64,000 nt of DNA from Lentzea flava (lineage in GTDB: Bacteria > Actinomycetota > Actinomycetes > Mycobacteriales > Pseudonocardiaceae). The notes beneath the pieces were generated by a model. That model was not told where the DNA came from. It did not search any database and saw only the letters and a program-made list of their open reading frames with translations. A program made the position numbers and the translations under genes. Below, one piece after another: positions 40,901 through 54,300 of the stretch (positions within the stretch are counted from its first letter, which is position 1; the number at the start of each line of letters is the position of its first letter). The DNA is taken from positions 62,001-126,000 of the forward strand of contig NZ_BMRE01000008.1 of assembly GCF_014648475.1 (NCBI RefSeq), read 5' to 3'.

Positions 40901-42340
40901 GCCGGGTTCGTGATCACGCCTCGGGACGTCTTCGAACACCGGACCGTCGCGGCGATCGCGGCCGCTGTGCGGACTGACGCACCGGTCGAGGCCGTCGAGG
41001 ACGACCCGACCGGCGAGGTCCCGCTCACGCCGATCATGCACTGGTTGCGCGACCGCGGTGGGCCGATCCACAACTTCAGCCAGACGGTCCGGGTGGACGT
41101 GACCGGCGACGTCGAGCGCCAGGTCGCCGCGCTGCAGGCGGTGCTGGATCGGCACGACATGTTGCGGGCCCGGTACACCGGCGATGCCCTGCACGTCCCG
41201 GAGCCCGGTGCGGTCGATGCCAGGTCGGTGCTCCGGGTGGCGCAGGCGGATGTGGCGAGTGAGGCCGCGGCGGCGCGCAACCGGCTCGACCCGGAAAACG
41301 GCGTGATGGTGCAGGCGGTGTTCTTCCCGGCGGAGAGCCGGCTCCTGCTGGTGATCCACCACCTCGTCGTGGACGGCGTCTCGTGGCGGGTGATCCTCCC
41401 GGACCTGACCGCGCAGGACCTCGCTCCGGTGACGACCTCGTTCCGCCGCTACTCCCGGCTCCTGACCGAGGAAGCATCCCGGCGCGCTCCGGAACTCCAG
41501 CTCTGGCAGGACATCTGCCGTCCCGACGCGCGCATCTCCGACCCGCTCGATCCGGCGAGGGACACCGCGGGCACCGCCGGTCACCTCACGCTCGAACTGG
41601 CGGAGGAGATCACGACGCCGCTGCTCACGACCGTGCCCACGGCGTTCCACGGCGGCGTGAACGACGCGTTGCTGACGGCGTTCGCACTGGCCGTCGCGGA
41701 CTGGCGGCGTCGCCGCGGCAACGGTGACGACAGCGCGGTCCTGCTCGACCTCGAAGGCCACGGCCGCGACCACGAGCTGGACCTGTCCGGCACGGTCGGC
41801 TGGTTCACCACCATGCACCCCGTCCGGCTCGACCTCGCCGGGGTCGACCGCCGCGACGCGTTCACCGGCGGCGCCGCGATGGGGGACGCCGTCAAGAAGG
41901 TCAAGGAGCAGCTGCGGGCGGTGCCGGACAAGGGCATCGGCTACGGGCTGCTGCGCCACCTCAACGCGCGGACCGCACCGGAGCTGGCCGCGTTGCCCCA
42001 GCCGCAGTTCGCCTTCAACTACCTGGGCCGGTTCGCCGAGGTCGACTCGGACGCGCTCGGTGACGGCGCCGATCCGGCCATGCCGCTGGCACACGTGGTC
42101 GAGCTCAACGCGGTGACCCGCGGCGAGCGGCTGTGCGCCACCTGGAGCTGGCCAGCGGCACTGCTGTCCGAAAAGGACGCAGAAGACCTCGCCCGCACGT
42201 GGTTCCGCGCACTGGAAGCGCTGGTCAAGCACGTCGACGCCGGGTCGGCCGGCGGCTACACGCCTTCCGATCTCCCGCTGGTCTCGCTGAGCCAGGAGCA
42301 GATCGACCTACTCGAAGCAGCCTGGAGGGTTTCGACATGA
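34940..42340 (+). CDS. NRPS, modules 1-2 of the group B arm: C-A(Thr)-PCP-C-A-PCP-E
   Basis: The protein is 2,466 aa from ATG 34940. C1 (HHLLLDG at 132-138) opens the protein with no loading module, so it should take an aryl acid from the free carrier protein. A1 (about 427-905) reads DFWNVGMVH(K), the threonine code. PCP1 has Ser947. C2 (HHIAGDG at 1125) precedes A2 (about 1452-1930), reading DAYWWGGTF(K), a Val-type aliphatic code. PCP2 has Ser1975 in GGDSI, followed by an E domain (about 2028-2450; HHLVVDG at 2140, EGHGRD, FNYLG). The product would be aryl-Thr-D-aliphatic, as in 3-hydroxypicolinyl-Thr-D-Abu of virginiamycin S (SnbC). Thr also provides the hydroxyl for ring closure. The frame extends upstream, but the SARP box and terminator lie there. 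The stop overlaps the next ATG. Confidence 0.94.
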   Translation: MAAIALTAAQLGVWYASRLDPENPGFNAAQCVELTGAVDVDALVAAIERTVSETDALKVRFADDAGGVRQSLVDNDVRVEVIDLRGAAAPREAAQGWMRQDLAVACGLTGDDLCAQLVFLVGDAVLWYMRAHHLLLDGVGFRLVTERVAAHYSGTAVEPFTPLHELVAAESYRSDADRAFWMEKLGDLPDVATLSGRSAPMSNTFLRHTADVSIVDEEWPVAVVAATALYVSRVSGSADVVLGFPVAARVARATRNAPGMVTNVLPLRLTVRQDMSVRELLDHVSAEMGSALRHQRHRVEDMRRELKLVGDDRRLYGPVVNIMPFDLDELDFAGARVRAEQLSTGPVDDIKISVHPSGSALRVHVDANPAAYDEAAVTGHAERLIGLLTTLADASPDMPIGRIDVRASRERRAVEPLEIVPVPRTLPDIFEQRVREFPNSVAVTCDGTELTYRELNERANSVAHDLISRGVGAEDLVAVQLPRSIDLVVALLGVVKAGAAYLPVDPSYPQARIDYLLENAQPRHVLTSVDIAGPTADPVVARDPEHPAYVIYTSGSTGQPKGVVVPHSNVVRLFTETDHWFGFGAGDVWTLFHSFAFDFSVWEIWGPLLYGGKLVVVPHDVSRSPADFLDLLARERVTVLNQTPSAFYQLVEADREQPRELSLRYVVFGGEALDLARLRDWYELHADDAPRLVNMYGITETTVHVSFRALQAADAVPGAASAIGVGIPDLRVHVLDQALQPVPPGVAGELYVSGAGLARGYLGQHALTALRFVADPFGAPGSRMYRTGDVARLREDGSLDYLGRADHQVKIRGFRVELGEIEAAVATHPGVAHTVVLLREDRPGHRMLVSYVVPNGEAAVNTVVLRRHVGELVPEHLVPGAFVVLDSLPLTPNGKLDRRALPAPVLDGGRTGSDDQRETVLCGLVAEVLGVSHVGVDDNFFVLGGDSLLADKFARLVRAELGAELTVTQVFDSPTVAGMAVLLDSAPGSRPPLEAVPRPELLPLSPAQRRLWFLSALDGPSPTYTIPIGLRLPGAVDAEALRAALADLAERHEILRTTFPDVDGVPYQHIGTTPPPLFVEQVGDDVIAAFKAAARKPFDLAAEPPLRAHLFVIDEQDHMLLLALHHIAGDGWSLAPLGRDLAHAYTARCRGEAPQWTPLPVQYADYALWQRDLLAENDPNGPAAEQASYWTDALAELPEGLELSTDRQRPAVTSYTGGTIPLEIESELHHALLDVARTHRVTLFMVLQAALAVLLTRMGAGTDIPIGSPVAGRTDAATADLVGCFINTLVLRTDTSGDPSFAELLHRVRTTDLEAFAHQDLPFEHLVEEISPERSLSRQPLFQVMLVLQNNDRAFADMNGVVGELAPVHVGVAKFDLTVELTERPGGISGFLEYSDDLFEPETAAMIARRLLDVLAAVARAPQQPISSVELVDATERETVLTRWNDTAAEVPDAGIAELFERQAALTPDAVAVTAGEEFLTYRELNARANGLARTLVRRGVSGETGVAVLLDRSPALVVALLAVLKTGAFFVPLNPRYSVERMRSTVIETGCRVVITDRADHGLDAAAVSPVSEVDQRNPGIAVHPEQLAYVMHTSGSTGVPKGVAVTQRDVVSLAFDRAFRGEAHRCVLLHSPHSFDASTYELWVPLLNGGRIVVAPDGETDAELLAELIRGSGVTGLWLTSGLFNLMAEEHASCFAGVREVWTGGDVVSPASVNRVLAECPGVTVVNGYGPTETTTFATSRRTSSPVGTRVPIGRPLDNMQAYVLDGLLRPVPIGVTGELYVAGAGLARGYLGRGDLTAERFVADPFGVPGARMYRTGDLVRWTTGGELEFVGRADNQVKLRGFRIEPGEIEARLTERPEVAQAAVIVREDRPGDKRLVAYVVGTASQTELLTHLKTVLPDYMVPSTIVMMDRLPLTTNGKLDRRALPVPEVTTTAREPRTEAERVLAGLFCEVLGLAEVGVDDGFFELGGDSIMSVQLVSRARKAGFVITPRDVFEHRTVAAIAAAVRTDAPVEAVEDDPTGEVPLTPIMHWLRDRGGPIHNFSQTVRVDVTGDVERQVAALQAVLDRHDMLRARYTGDALHVPEPGAVDARSVLRVAQADVASEAAAARNRLDPENGVMVQAVFFPAESRLLLVIHHLVVDGVSWRVILPDLTAQDLAPVTTSFRRYSRLLTEEASRRAPELQLWQDICRPDARISDPLDPARDTAGTAGHLTLELAEEITTPLLTTVPTAFHGGVNDALLTAFALAVADWRRRRGNGDDSAVLLDLEGHGRDHELDLSGTVGWFTTMHPVRLDLAGVDRRDAFTGGAAMGDAVKKVKEQLRAVPDKGIGYGLLRHLNARTAPELAALPQPQFAFNYLGRFAEVDSDALGDGADPAMPLAHVVELNAVTRGERLCATWSWPAALLSEKDAEDLARTWFRALEALVKHVDAGSAGGYTPSDLPLVSLSQEQIDLLEAAWRVST

Positions 42341-45300
42341 CGCAGCAGGCCATCGCGGACGTTCTGCCGCTGTCGCCGTTGCAGGAAGGGCTGCTGTTCC
42401 ACGCCCTCTACGACGAGCAGGACATCGACGTCTACCACGTCCAGCTGATCTTCGACCTGGACGGGCCGGTGCATGCGCCGACCATGCGCGCCGCGGTCGA
42501 CGGGTTGCTGCGCCGCCACCCCAACCTGCGGGCGGCGTTCTGGCAACAGGGCCTCGACCGCGCCGTGCAGATCGTGCCGCACGAGGCGCGCGTGCCGTGG
42601 ACCGAGCTCGGCGAGTCCGAAATGGACTCCTACCTCGCAGAGGACCGCGTCCGGCGGTTCGACCTCGCCAAGCCGCCGCTGCTGCGGGCCGCGCTGATCC
42701 GCCTCGCGCCCGAGAAGCACCGGCTCGTGCTGACCACGCACCACATCCTGATCGACGGCTGGTCGATGCCGTTGCTGACGCAGGAACTCTTCGCGCTGTA
42801 CGGGTCGGGTGGCGACGAGTCGGTGCTGCCGCCGGTCACGCCCTACCGCGCCTACCTCAGCTGGCTTTCCCAGCAGGACCAGGAGACCGCGCGCGAGGCG
42901 TGGCGTGCCGCGCTCCAGGACCTGGAGGAGCCCACGCTGATCGCGGGCGCTGACCGCGGTCGTGCGTCGGCGCTGCCCACCCAGCTCTCGGTCGACCTGC
43001 CCGCCGACGTGAACACCGCCGTGAAGACTGCCGCGCGAACCGCGGGAATCACGGTCAACACGTTCGTGCAGTGCGCGTGGGCGATGCTGCTCGGCTCGGT
43101 CTCCGGCCGCACCGACGTGGTGTTCGGCGCGACGATGTCCGGCCGCCCGCCGGAGGTTCCCGGCATCGAGTCGATGCTCGGCCTGTTCATCAACACCCTG
43201 CCGGTGCGGGTGAAGCTCGACCCGGCGGCGTCGGTGCGCGAGGTGCTGCACGAGGTGCAGGACCAGCAGTCGCGGCTGATGAGCCACCAGCACCTCGGGC
43301 TGACCGAGATCCAGCGCGTCGCCGGGCACGGCGAACTGTTCGACACCGTCGTCGTCTTCGAGAACTATCCGCTGGACCAGGGCGTTCTGCGGTCGTCGGC
43401 GGCCGGCGTGCACATGACCGGCATCGAGGTCAACGACGCCACGCACTACCCGGTGAGCCTGCTCGTCATCCCCGGCGAGACCACGCGGCTGCGGCTCGAC
43501 CACCGCGCCGACCTGATCGACGACGCGGCGGCGCAGCTGCTCGCCGACCGGTTCGTGCACCTCCTCGCGTCGCTGGCCGCCGGTCTCGACACCGCGCTGG
43601 GCCGGATCGACGTGTTGTTCCCCGGCGAACGGGGTCAGCTGCTCGCCGGGCCCGTGAGCGAGGCCGTCGCGCAGACGCTGCCCGAGCTGTTCGAGGCGCA
43701 GGTCGCGCGCACGCCGGACGCGGTCGCCGTGACGTTCGAGGGTGCGCAGCTCACCTACGCGGAGCTGAACGAGCGCGCGAACCAGGTGGCGCACAAGCTG
43801 ATCGCCGCCGGTGCGGGCCCTGACGAGATCGTGGCGATCCAGCTGCCGCGGTCGCTGGACATGATCGCCGCGCTGGTCGGTGTGCTGAAGTCCGGTGCCG
43901 CGTACCTGCCGGTCGACCCCGAGTACCCGGCCGCCCGCATCGAGGCGATGCTGACCGACGCCGCACCGCTGTGCGTGCTGACTCCCGAGTGGTTCACCGA
44001 GTTCGAGTGCTCCGAGAACCCGACCGACGTCGATCGCGTCCGCCCGCTGCGGCCGGAGCACCCCGTGTACGTGATCTACACGTCCGGGTCGACCGGCAAG
44101 CCCAAGGGCGTCGTCATGCCGGCGAGCGTGCTGGTGAACCTGTTGCGGTGGGAGCGTTCCGGCGGTCCCGGCACGGTCACCGCCCAGTTCACGACGCTGA
44201 GCTTCGACGTGGCCGCGCAGGAGATCCTGTCCGCGCTGCTGTCCGGCAAGACGCTCGCCGTGCCGTCCGACGAGACCCGCCGCGACTCCGCCGCGTTCGT
44301 GCGGTGGCTGGTCGCCAACGAGGTCAACGAGCTGTTCGCGCCCAACCTGGTGATCGAGTCGCTGTGCCAGGCCGCGGCCGAGCTGGGCGTGGAACTGCCG
44401 GCGCTGAAGGACATCGCGCAGGCCGGTGAGGCGTTCGTGCTCAGCGAGCGCGTGCGCGAGATCCACCGGACCACCGCACTGCACAACCACTACGGGCCCG
44501 CCGAGACGCACGTCGTCACGACCGCCTCGGTTCCTCAGGACAGCGCCGACCGTCCGCCGATCGGCCTGCCCATCGGCAACGCGCGGGCGTACGTGCTCGA
44601 CGCCGCGCTGCGCGTGGTGCCGCAGGGTGTCACCGGTGAGCTGTACCTCGCGGGTGCCGTGCTGGCGCAGGGTTACCTGAAGCGGCCCGGCCTGACCGCA
44701 CAGCGGTTCGTCGCCGACCCGTTCGGTGCGCCGGGGTCCAGGATGTACCGCACCGGCGACCTGGCCAGGGTCAACGCCTCCGGCTCGCTGGAGTTCGTCG
44801 GCCGCGCCGACCACCAGGTGAAGGTCCGCGGGTTCCGCATCGAGCTGGGCGAGATCGAGTCCGTGCTGCTCGCTCAGCCCGGCGTGGTGAAGGCCGCCGT
44901 CATCGCCCGTGACTCGGTGCTCGTCGCCTACGTGGTCGGCGAGGTGGACCGTGAGGACGTGGCGAAGCGGTTGCCGGACTTCATGGTGCCGTCCGCGTAC
45001 GTGACGCTCGACGAGTTCCCGTTGAACCCCAACGGCAAGCTCGACCGTGCCGCGCTGCCCGCGCCGGAGTCCGCTCCGTCCCGCCGTCCGCGCACGGCGT
45101 CGGAGGAGATCATCTGCGGGCTGTTCGCAGAGGTGCTCGGCCGCACGGAGGTCGGCGTCGACGACAACTTCTTCGAGCTGGGCGGGCATTCGCTGCTCGC
45201 GACCAGGCTGGTGAGCAAGATCCGGGCCGCGGTCGGCGCCGAGCTGACCGTGCGCGAGCTGTTCGAGGCGCCCACTCCGGGCTCGCTGGCGTTGATCGCC

Positions 45301-48300
45301 GGACGGTCGACCACGCGTCCGCCGGTGACCGTGCGCGAGCGCGACGAGCTGGTGCCGCTGTCGTTCGCGCAGAAGCGGTTGTGGTTCCTGCACCGGCTGG
45401 AAGGTCCCAGCGCCACCTACAACATCCCGCTCGGCCTGCGGATGACCGGCGACCTCGACGTCACGGCGTTGCGTGCCGCGCTGGACGACGTGGTGATGCG
45501 CCACGAGACGCTGCGCACGGTGTTCCCCGACGAGTCGGGCGAGCCGTTCCAGCTGGTTCTCGACGCCCCGGTGGTGCCGTTCGAGGTGCGCAGCGTCACC
45601 GAGTCCGAACTGCCGGACCAGATCGCCGAGGCCGGGCGGCACCCGTTCGACCTGGCGCTGGAGACCCCGATCCGGGTCACGGTGTTCGAGATCGCGCCGG
45701 ACGAGCACGTGCTGTGCGTGCTCCTGCACCACATCGCGGGCGACGGCTGGTCGTTCGCCCCGCTGCTGCGCGACCTCGCCTCCGCCTACGCCGCTCGCCG
45801 CTCCGGCACCGCTCCACAGTGGACACCGCTGCCGGTGCAGTACGCGGACTACACGCTGTGGCAAAGCGAACTGCTCGGCTCCGAGGAGTCCTCGGACAGC
45901 GTCATCAGCACGCAGCTCGCGCACTGGACCGAGCACCTGCGCGGCGCACCGGCCGAGCTCGACCTGCCGACCGACCGCAAGCGCCCCGAAGTCGCCAGGT
46001 ACCGCGGCGAGACCGTGCCGTTCACCGTCGATCCCACGCTGCACCTCCTGCTCTCCCAGGTCGCACGGGACCACCAGGCCACGCTGTTCATGGTGCTGCA
46101 GGCCGCGCTGGCGACACTGCTGACGCGGATGGGCGCGGGCACCGACGTGCCGATCGGCTCGCCGATCGCGGGCCGCACCGACGAAGCGCTGGACGACCTG
46201 GTCGGGTTCTTCGTGAACACGCTGGTGCTGCGGACCGACACGTCGGGCGACCCGACGTTCCGCGAGCTGCTGGGCCGCGTGCGATCGGCCGACCTGGCCG
46301 CGTACGCGCACCAGGACCTGCCGTTCGAGCGGCTGGTCGAGGTGCTGAACCCGGAGCGGTCGCTGTCGCGGAACCCGCTGTTCCAGGTGCTGCTCGCGTT
46401 CCAGAACATGCCGGCGGGCGAGCTGGACTTCCCAGGACTCGTGGTGGCGCAGGAACCGGTGCGGGTCGACTTCGCGAAGTTCGACCTGGCACTCGCGGTG
46501 CGCGAGGAGCCGGAGGGCGGGCTGGTCGGTGACTTCGAGTTCAACACCGACCTGTTCGACCGCGCGACCATCGAGGCGTTCGGCTCGCGTTTGCGGGCGT
46601 TGCTCGTCCAGCTCGTGGAGAAGCCGCAGCGGCGGCTCAGCGAGTTCGAGGTGCTGCTCGACGGGGAGAGCGACCGGCTGCTCACCTCGTGGAGCGCCAC
46701 GGAAGGTCCGGTTCCCGCAACGGTTCCCGCGCTCTTCGCCGCGCAGGTGGCGGAGCGGCCGGACGCGACGGCGCTGGTGTTCGAGGACGTCGAGCTGACC
46801 TACGCCGAATTGGACGAGCGGGCGAACCGGTTGACACACCTGCTGATCAGCACCGGGGTGGCGGCCGGCGACCTGGTCGCGCTGCGCATGCCGCGGTCGG
46901 TCGAGCTGGTCGTCGCACAGCTCGCGGTGCTGAAGGCGGGTGGGGCCTACCTGCCGGTGGATCCCGGTTATCCGGCCGAGCGGATCGAGTACATGCTCGC
47001 GGACGCCAAGCCGGTGGTGGTGCTGGACGGCACCCAGGACACCTCGGCCTTCCCTGCCACCGCCCCGGCCGTCGACATCGACCCGGCCCAGCCCGCCTAC
47101 GTCATCTACACCTCCGGCTCCACCGGCCGTCCCAAGGGCGTCGTCGTCTCCCACTTCGGCGCACACGCCCTGGTCCAGTCCCAGATCGAACGGCTGGCCG
47201 TCGGCCCAGGCAGCCGCGTCCTCCAGTTCGCCTCGATCAGCTTCGACGCGGCGTTCTGGGAGCTGTGCATGTCGCTGCTCACCGGCGCCACGATGGTCGT
47301 GGCCCCCGCCGACCGCCTGCTGCCGGGCGACCCGCTGACCAAGCTGGTCAACGAGCAGCGCATCACCCACGTGACCCTCCCGCCGACCGCGCTCGCCGTG
47401 ATGTCGCCGGGAGAGTGGCCGGGCGTCGGCACGCTGGTGGTCGCCGGTGAGGCCTGTCCGCCGGACGTCGTCGCCGCGTGGTCCCGCGACCGCGTGATGA
47501 TCAACGCCTACGGGCCGACCGAAACCACCGTCTGCGCCACGATGAGCTGGCCTCTGTCCGGTGTGGACGTTCCCACCATCGGCACGCCGATCGTCGGTGC
47601 GCGCACCTATGTGCTGGACGAGTTCCTGCGTCCGGTGCCCGTCGGCGTGACGGGCGAGCTGTACCTGGCCGGGGCGGGCGTGGCAGTGGGCTACCTCGGC
47701 CGCCCCGGCCTCTCCGGCGAACGCTTCGTCGCCGACCCCTACGGCCCGGCCGGGTCCCGCATGTACCGGTCCGGTGACCTCGCGAGGTGGACGGCCAACG
47801 GCGAGCTGGAGTTCGTCGGACGCGCGGACGACCAGGTCAAGGTGCGCGGGTTCCGGATCGAGCCGGGCGAGGTCGAGGCGGCGCTGTCGGCGTGCCCCGG
47901 GGTGGCGCAGGCGGCCGTGATCGCCCGTGCCGACCAGCTCGTCGGCTACCTCGTGGCGTCGAGCGGGGAGGACCTCGCGCTGGAGGCCGGTCAGGTCGAC
48001 GAGTGGCAGGAGACCTACGAGACGGTCTACTCCGACGTCGCGTCCGGTGAGTTCGGTGAGACGTTCGACGGCTGGAACTCCAGCTACACCGGCGAACCCA
48101 TCCCGCTGGAGCAGATGCGGGAGTGGCGGCAGGCCACGGTCGACAGCATCCTCGCGTGGCGGCCCAGGCGCGTGCTGGAGCTGGGTGTCGGCAGCGGTCT
48201 GATCCTCGCGAAGGTCGCGCCGCACGTCGACGAATACGTCGGCACGGACTTCTCACACTCGGTGATCGACTCGTTGCGGGCCCAGATCGCGGCGCGGCCC

Positions 48301-51300
48301 GAGTTCGCGGGCAAGGTCTCGTTGGACGCCAAGGCCGCGCACGAGCTCGACGGGCTGCCGGCCACGTTCGACACGGTCGTCATCAACTCGGTCGCGCAGT
48401 ACTTCCCGAACGCCCGCTACCTCACCGAGGTCATCGAGGGCGCGCTGCGGCTGCTCGTGCCCGGTGGCCGGGTGTTCGTCGGCGACGTCCGGAACCTGAG
48501 GCTGTTGCCGCAGTTCCGCGCCGCCGTCGAACGCGGCCGCGGCATGATGCCCGCGCCCGAACGCGAGCTGCTCGTCGACCCGAGCTACTTCGCCACCATC
48601 CCCGGGGTGTCCGCGGTCGACGTGCGGGTGCAGCGCGGCACGTTCCACAACGAGCTGACCCGCCACCGCTACGACGTCGTGCTGCACAAGCAGATCGACA
48701 ACGTCGTGTCGGCGCGCGACGCCCGCACGGTGCCGTGGACGAGCCTCGACGACCTGAAGTCGTTGGAGGGACTGGTCCGCGTCACCGGCATCCCGAACGG
48801 GAGGCTCGAAGAGGGCATCGGCGTCGATCCAGAGACGCTCTACGAGCTGGGTGCCGCCGCCGTCACGTGGTGTGGCGACACCGAGCTGGACGCGATCTTC
48901 ACGACCGGCGACGGCGTGCTCACCGACGTGCACCTGCCCGAGCCGAACCGCCCGCACACCAACGATCCCGCCCGTGCGCTCGGCGGTGGCGAACTGGTCA
49001 GGGCGGTCCGCGACCACCTGTCCCAGCGGCTGCCCGCGCACCTGGTGCCCTCCGCGTTCGTCGTGCTCGACGAGCTGCCGCTGACCCCGAACGGCAAGAT
49101 CGACCGGAAGGCGTTGCCCGCACCCGAGTTCCGCTCGGCCGAACGACGTGCCCCGCGCAACGCCGACGAGCAGGTCGTGTGCGCGTTGTTCGCCGAGGTG
49201 CTCGGACTGCCCGAGGTCGGCGTCGACGACAACTTCTTCGACCTCGGCGGCCACTCGCTGCTCGCGACGAGGCTGGTCAGCCGCGTCCGTGCGGCGGCAG
49301 GCGTCGAACTGGCCGTGCGCGACCTGTTCGAGGCGCCGACCCCTGCCGAGTTCGCCGTGCTGATGAGCGGTGCGGGCAACGCCCGTCCGCCGCTGGTCCG
49401 CCGGGAACGCGGCGAGCGGATCCCGCTGTCGCACGCCCAGCAGCGGCTGTGGTTCCTCAACCAGCTCGAAGGACCGAGCGCCACCTACAACATCCCGCTG
49501 CCGCTGCGGCTGTCCGGGCCGATCGACGCGGAGGCGTTGAGGCACGCGCTCGCCGACGTCGTGGCCCGCCACGAGTCGCTGCGCACGCTGTTCCCGCAGA
49601 CCGACGGCGAGCCGTACCAGCACGTCCTGGACGAGGCGGAGCCCGTGCTCGAAATCGTGGACGTCCGGCAGGACGAGCTGGCCGACGCGGTGCGTGAGGC
49701 CGCCCGGCACGCGTTCGACCTGGCGGCCGATCTGCCGGTGCGGGCGTGGCTGTTCCGCCTCGGCGCCGACGAGCACGTCCTCCTCCTGCTGCTGCACCAC
49801 ATCGCCGGTGACGGCTGGTCGTGGGCACCGCTGTCGCGCGATCTCGGCGTGGCCTACGAGGCACGTCTTCGCGCGGAGGCTCCACAGTGGACCGAGCTGT
49901 CCGTGCAGTACGCGGACTACACGCTGTGGCAGCGCGACCTGCTCGACGAGGTGCTGAACCCGCAGCTGGCGTACTGGGAGCAAGCGCTTGCGGGCTTGCC
50001 CGAGCAGATCGAACTCCCGACGGACCGGCCACGTCCGGCAGTGGCGTCCCACGACGGCGACGCCTTCGGGTTCCGCATCTCGACCGGCCTGCACCGTTCG
50101 CTGCTCGACCTCGCGAAGTCCGAGCAGGCCACGCTGTTCATGGTCATGCAGGCGGCCCTGGCGGCGTTGCTGACCAGGATGGGCGCGGGAACCGACATCC
50201 CGATCGGTTCACCGATCGCCGGTCGCACCGACGAGGCGCTGGACGACCTGGTCGGGTTCTTCGTGAACACGCTGGTGCTGCGGACCGACACGTCCGGCGA
50301 CCCGACGTTCCGCGACCTGCTGGGCCGCGTGCGGGCCACCGACCTGGCCGCGTACGCCCACCAGGACCTGCCGTTCGAGAAGCTGGTGGAACGGCTGGCG
50401 CCGGAGCGGTCGCTGTCGCGGCACCCGCTGTTCCAGGTGATGCTCGCGTTCCAGAACTCCGTGTCCGGTGACCTCGACCTGCCCGGCCTGGCCGCGAGCC
50501 TGGAGACCATCGGCGTCGGCATCGCGAAGTTCGACCTGCACCTCAGCCTGGCCGAACGCGTCACCTCCGACGGTGCCCCCGCCGGGGTCGACTGCGCGCT
50601 GGAGTATCGCACCGACCTGTTCGACCGGGCCACGGTCGAGGCGCTGGCGGACAAGCTGATCCGGCTGCTGAAGCTCGCCGCGCAGGCGCCGGACCGTCCA
50701 CTGCGGACGTTCGACCTGCTGCGCACCGAACAGGCCGAGCTGCTCGCCGCCGGACGCGGTGACGTGCGCAAGGTTCCCAAGGTCACCGTGCCCAAGCTGT
50801 TCGAATCGCAGGCGTTCCGCACCCCGGACGCCATCGCGGTGACGTTCGAGGGCACGAAGCTCACCTACGAGGAGCTGAACGAGCGCGCGAACCGGTTGGC
50901 GCACCTGCTGATCGGCCGCGGTGCCGGGCCGGAGACCGTGGTGGCGCTGGCGTTGCCGAGGTCGGCCGACCTGATCGTCGCGCTGGTCGCGGTGCTCAAG
51001 ACCGGTGCCGCGTACCTGCCGATCGACGTCGAGTACCCGGCCGAGCGCATCGAGTACATGCTCGCCGACGCCCAGCCGCAGGTCGTGATCACGCCGGAGC
51101 TGCTGCGGGACAGCGCACTCGCGGACCAGCCCGACCACAACCCGGCCGACTTCTGCCGCACCTCACGGCTGCACCGCGATCACCCGGCGTACCTCGTGTA
51201 CACGTCCGGCTCGACGGGCAAGCCCAAGGCCGTCGTGATGCCGACGTCCGGTCTGGCGAACCTGCTGACCTGGCACGCCAGCCGCTTCCCCGGCGGTGTC

Positions 51301-54300
51301 GGCACGACGACCGCCCAGTTCACCGCCATCGGGTTCGACTTCTCGGTGCAGGAGATCCTCTCCGCGCTGGTCACCGGCCGCACGCTCGCCGTGCCGTCCG
51401 ACAGCGTCCGGCGCAGTGCCGAGGAGCTCGTGAAGTGGCTGTCCGCCAACGAGGTCAACGAGTTGTTCGCGCCCAACCTGGTGATCGAGTCGCTGTGCGA
51501 GGCGGCCGCCGAGATGCGCGCCGAGCTACCCGCGCTCACCGACGTGCTCCAGGGCGGCGAGGCGCTGACGCTGAGCCGCTGGGTGCGCGAGTTCTTCGCC
51601 AGGCCGGGACGCAGGCTGCACAACGTCTACGGCCCCGCCGAGACGCACGCCGTCACCACCAGCACGCTGCCGGACGACCCGGCGGACTGGCCAGCGACGT
51701 CGTCGATCGACGGCACGATCTCCAACACCCGCATCTACGTGCTGGACGAGCACCTGCGGCTGGTGTCCACCGGTGTGGCGGGGGAGCTGTACCTCGCCGG
51801 CAACGGTGTGGCGCGCGGCTACTTCGGCAAGCACGCGCTGACGGCGTCGCGGTTCGTCGCCGACCCGTTCGGCCCGGCCGGATCCCGCATGTACCGCACA
51901 GGTGACCTGGTGCGCTGGCGTGCCGACGGGTCGCTCGAGTTCCTCGGCCGCGCCGACGACCAGGTGAAGGTGCGCGGGTTCCGGATCGAGCTGGGCGAGG
52001 TGGAGGCGGCACTGACCGCGCAGCCCGGCGTCTCCAAGGCGGCCGTGGTGGTCCGCGACTCGGTCCTGGTCGCCTACGTGGTCGGCGAGGTGGACCGCGA
52101 GGACGTGGCGAAGCGGTTGCCGGACTTCATGGTGCCGTCGGCGTACGTGACGCTCGACGAGTTCCCGTTGACGCCCAACGGGAAGCTCGACCGCAAGGCA
52201 CTGCCCGCACCGGAGACCCGTGTGTCGCGTGCTCCCCGCACGCCGGTCGAGGAGATCCTGTGCGGCCTGTTCGCCGAGGTGCTCGGCGTGGACGTGGCCG
52301 GTGTGGACGACGGCTTCTTCGAGCTGGGCGGGCACTCGTTGCTCGCGACGCGGCTGGTCAGCAAGGTGCGCGCGGTGCTGGGCGCCGAGCTGACGGTGCG
52401 CGACCTGTTCGAGTCGCCGACGCCCGCCGGCCTCGCCGCGGCGATCGCGTCCAGCGAACGGGCGCGGCCCGCGTTGGTGCGCTACGACCGCAGCCGCGAC
52501 GTGCCGCTGTCGTTCGCCCAGCAGCGGTTGTGGTTCCTGCACCGGCTGGAGGGCCCGAGCCCCACGTACAACCTGCCGTTCGCGCTGCGGCTCACCGGTG
52601 TGCTCGACGTGCAGGCGCTGCGGGCCGCGGTCCGTGATGTGGTCACGCGCCACGAGTCGTTGCGGACGATCTTCCCGGACCACACCGGCCGGACCTGCCG
52701 GATCCTCGACGAGGTGCCGGAGGTGGAGTTCGTCGCCGCCACGGACGTCGCGGCCGACCTCGAAGCGGCCGTGCGGTACGCGTTCGACCTCGCGACCGAG
52801 CTGCCGATCCGCGTGACGCTGTTCGAGATCTCCGAGACCGAGCACGTGCTGTGCCTGCTGCTGCACCACATCGCCGGTGACGGTTGGTCGCTGGCCCCGC
52901 TCATGGGTGACCTCGTGACGGCCTACACCGCGCGGTGCGGTGGTGCTGCTCCACAGTGGACCGAACTGCCGGTGCAGTACGCCGACTACACGCTGTGGCA
53001 GCGCGAACTCCTCGGCTCCGAGGACGACCCGCGCAGCCTGGTGTCGCGGCAGATCGAGTTCTGGCGCGGCGCGCTCGCCGGGCTGCCGGACGAGCTGGTG
53101 CTGCCGACGGACCGGCCGCGGCCCGCGATCGGTGGTGCCGACGGCGACACCGTGCTCTTCCAGCTCGACGGGGACCTGCACCGAGCATTGGCCGACCTGG
53201 CCCGCACGCAGGGAGCCAGCCTGTTCATGGTGTTGCAGGCGGCGCTGGCGACACTGCTGACGCGGATGGGCGCGGGGACGGACATCCCGATCGGGTCGCC
53301 GATCGCGGGCCGTACCGACGAGGCGCTGGACGAGCTGGTCGGGTTCTTCGTGAACACACTGGTGCTGCGGACCGACACGTCCGGCAACCCCACGTTCCGG
53401 GAGCTGCTCGACCGGGTGCGGACGGCCAACCTGGCCGCGTACGCCCACCAGGACCTGCCGTTCGAGCGGCTGGTCGAGGCACTGAACCCCGAGCGGTCGC
53501 TGTCGCGGCAGCCGTTGTTCCAGGTGCTGCTGGCGCTGCAGAACACCCCGGAGGCGGCCGTCGGGCTGCCGGGGCTGGAAGCACGGGTCGAGCCGTTCGG
53601 CATCGGGGTGGCGAAGTTCGACCTCACGGTCAACCTCACCGAGCGTTCGTCGGGTGTCGACGCGGTGATCGAGTACCGCACCGACCTGTTCGATCGCGGC
53701 ACGGTCGAGGCGCTGACCGAGCGTCTGATCACGGTGCTGCGGGCCGCGGTGTCCACTCCGGACGCTCCGATCGGCGAGATCGACGTGCGCACCGAGTCCG
53801 AGCGCGTGCTGGTCTTCGACGCCGAACCGGTGATCGACGGCACCATCGCGGAACGGTTCGCCGAGCAGGTCGCCCGCACACCCGACGCGATCGCGATGTC
53901 GGCTGGCGGCGTCGAGATCACCTACTGTGAGCTGGACGAGCGGGCGAACCGCCTGGCCAACAAGCTGATCGAGCTGGGCGTGCAGCCGGAGGACGCGGTC
54001 GGTGTGCTGCTCGAACGCTCGCCCGAGGTCGTGATCGCCACGCTCGCGATCGTCAAGGCAGGTGGCGCGTACGTGCCGCTGCACCACGGTTTCCCGGCCG
54101 AGCGCATGCGGCTCGTGCTGCGCGAGACCGGTGCTCAGCTGCTGATCACCGACCGCGAGACCGACCTCGGTTGTGTCGAGGTCTCGGTCGCGCAGCTGTT
54201 GTCGCCGACGGCGGATCCGGGCGTGCGCGGTCACTCCGAACAGCTCGCGTACGTCATGTACACCTCGGGGTCGACCGGTGCGCCCAAGGGCATTGGGATC

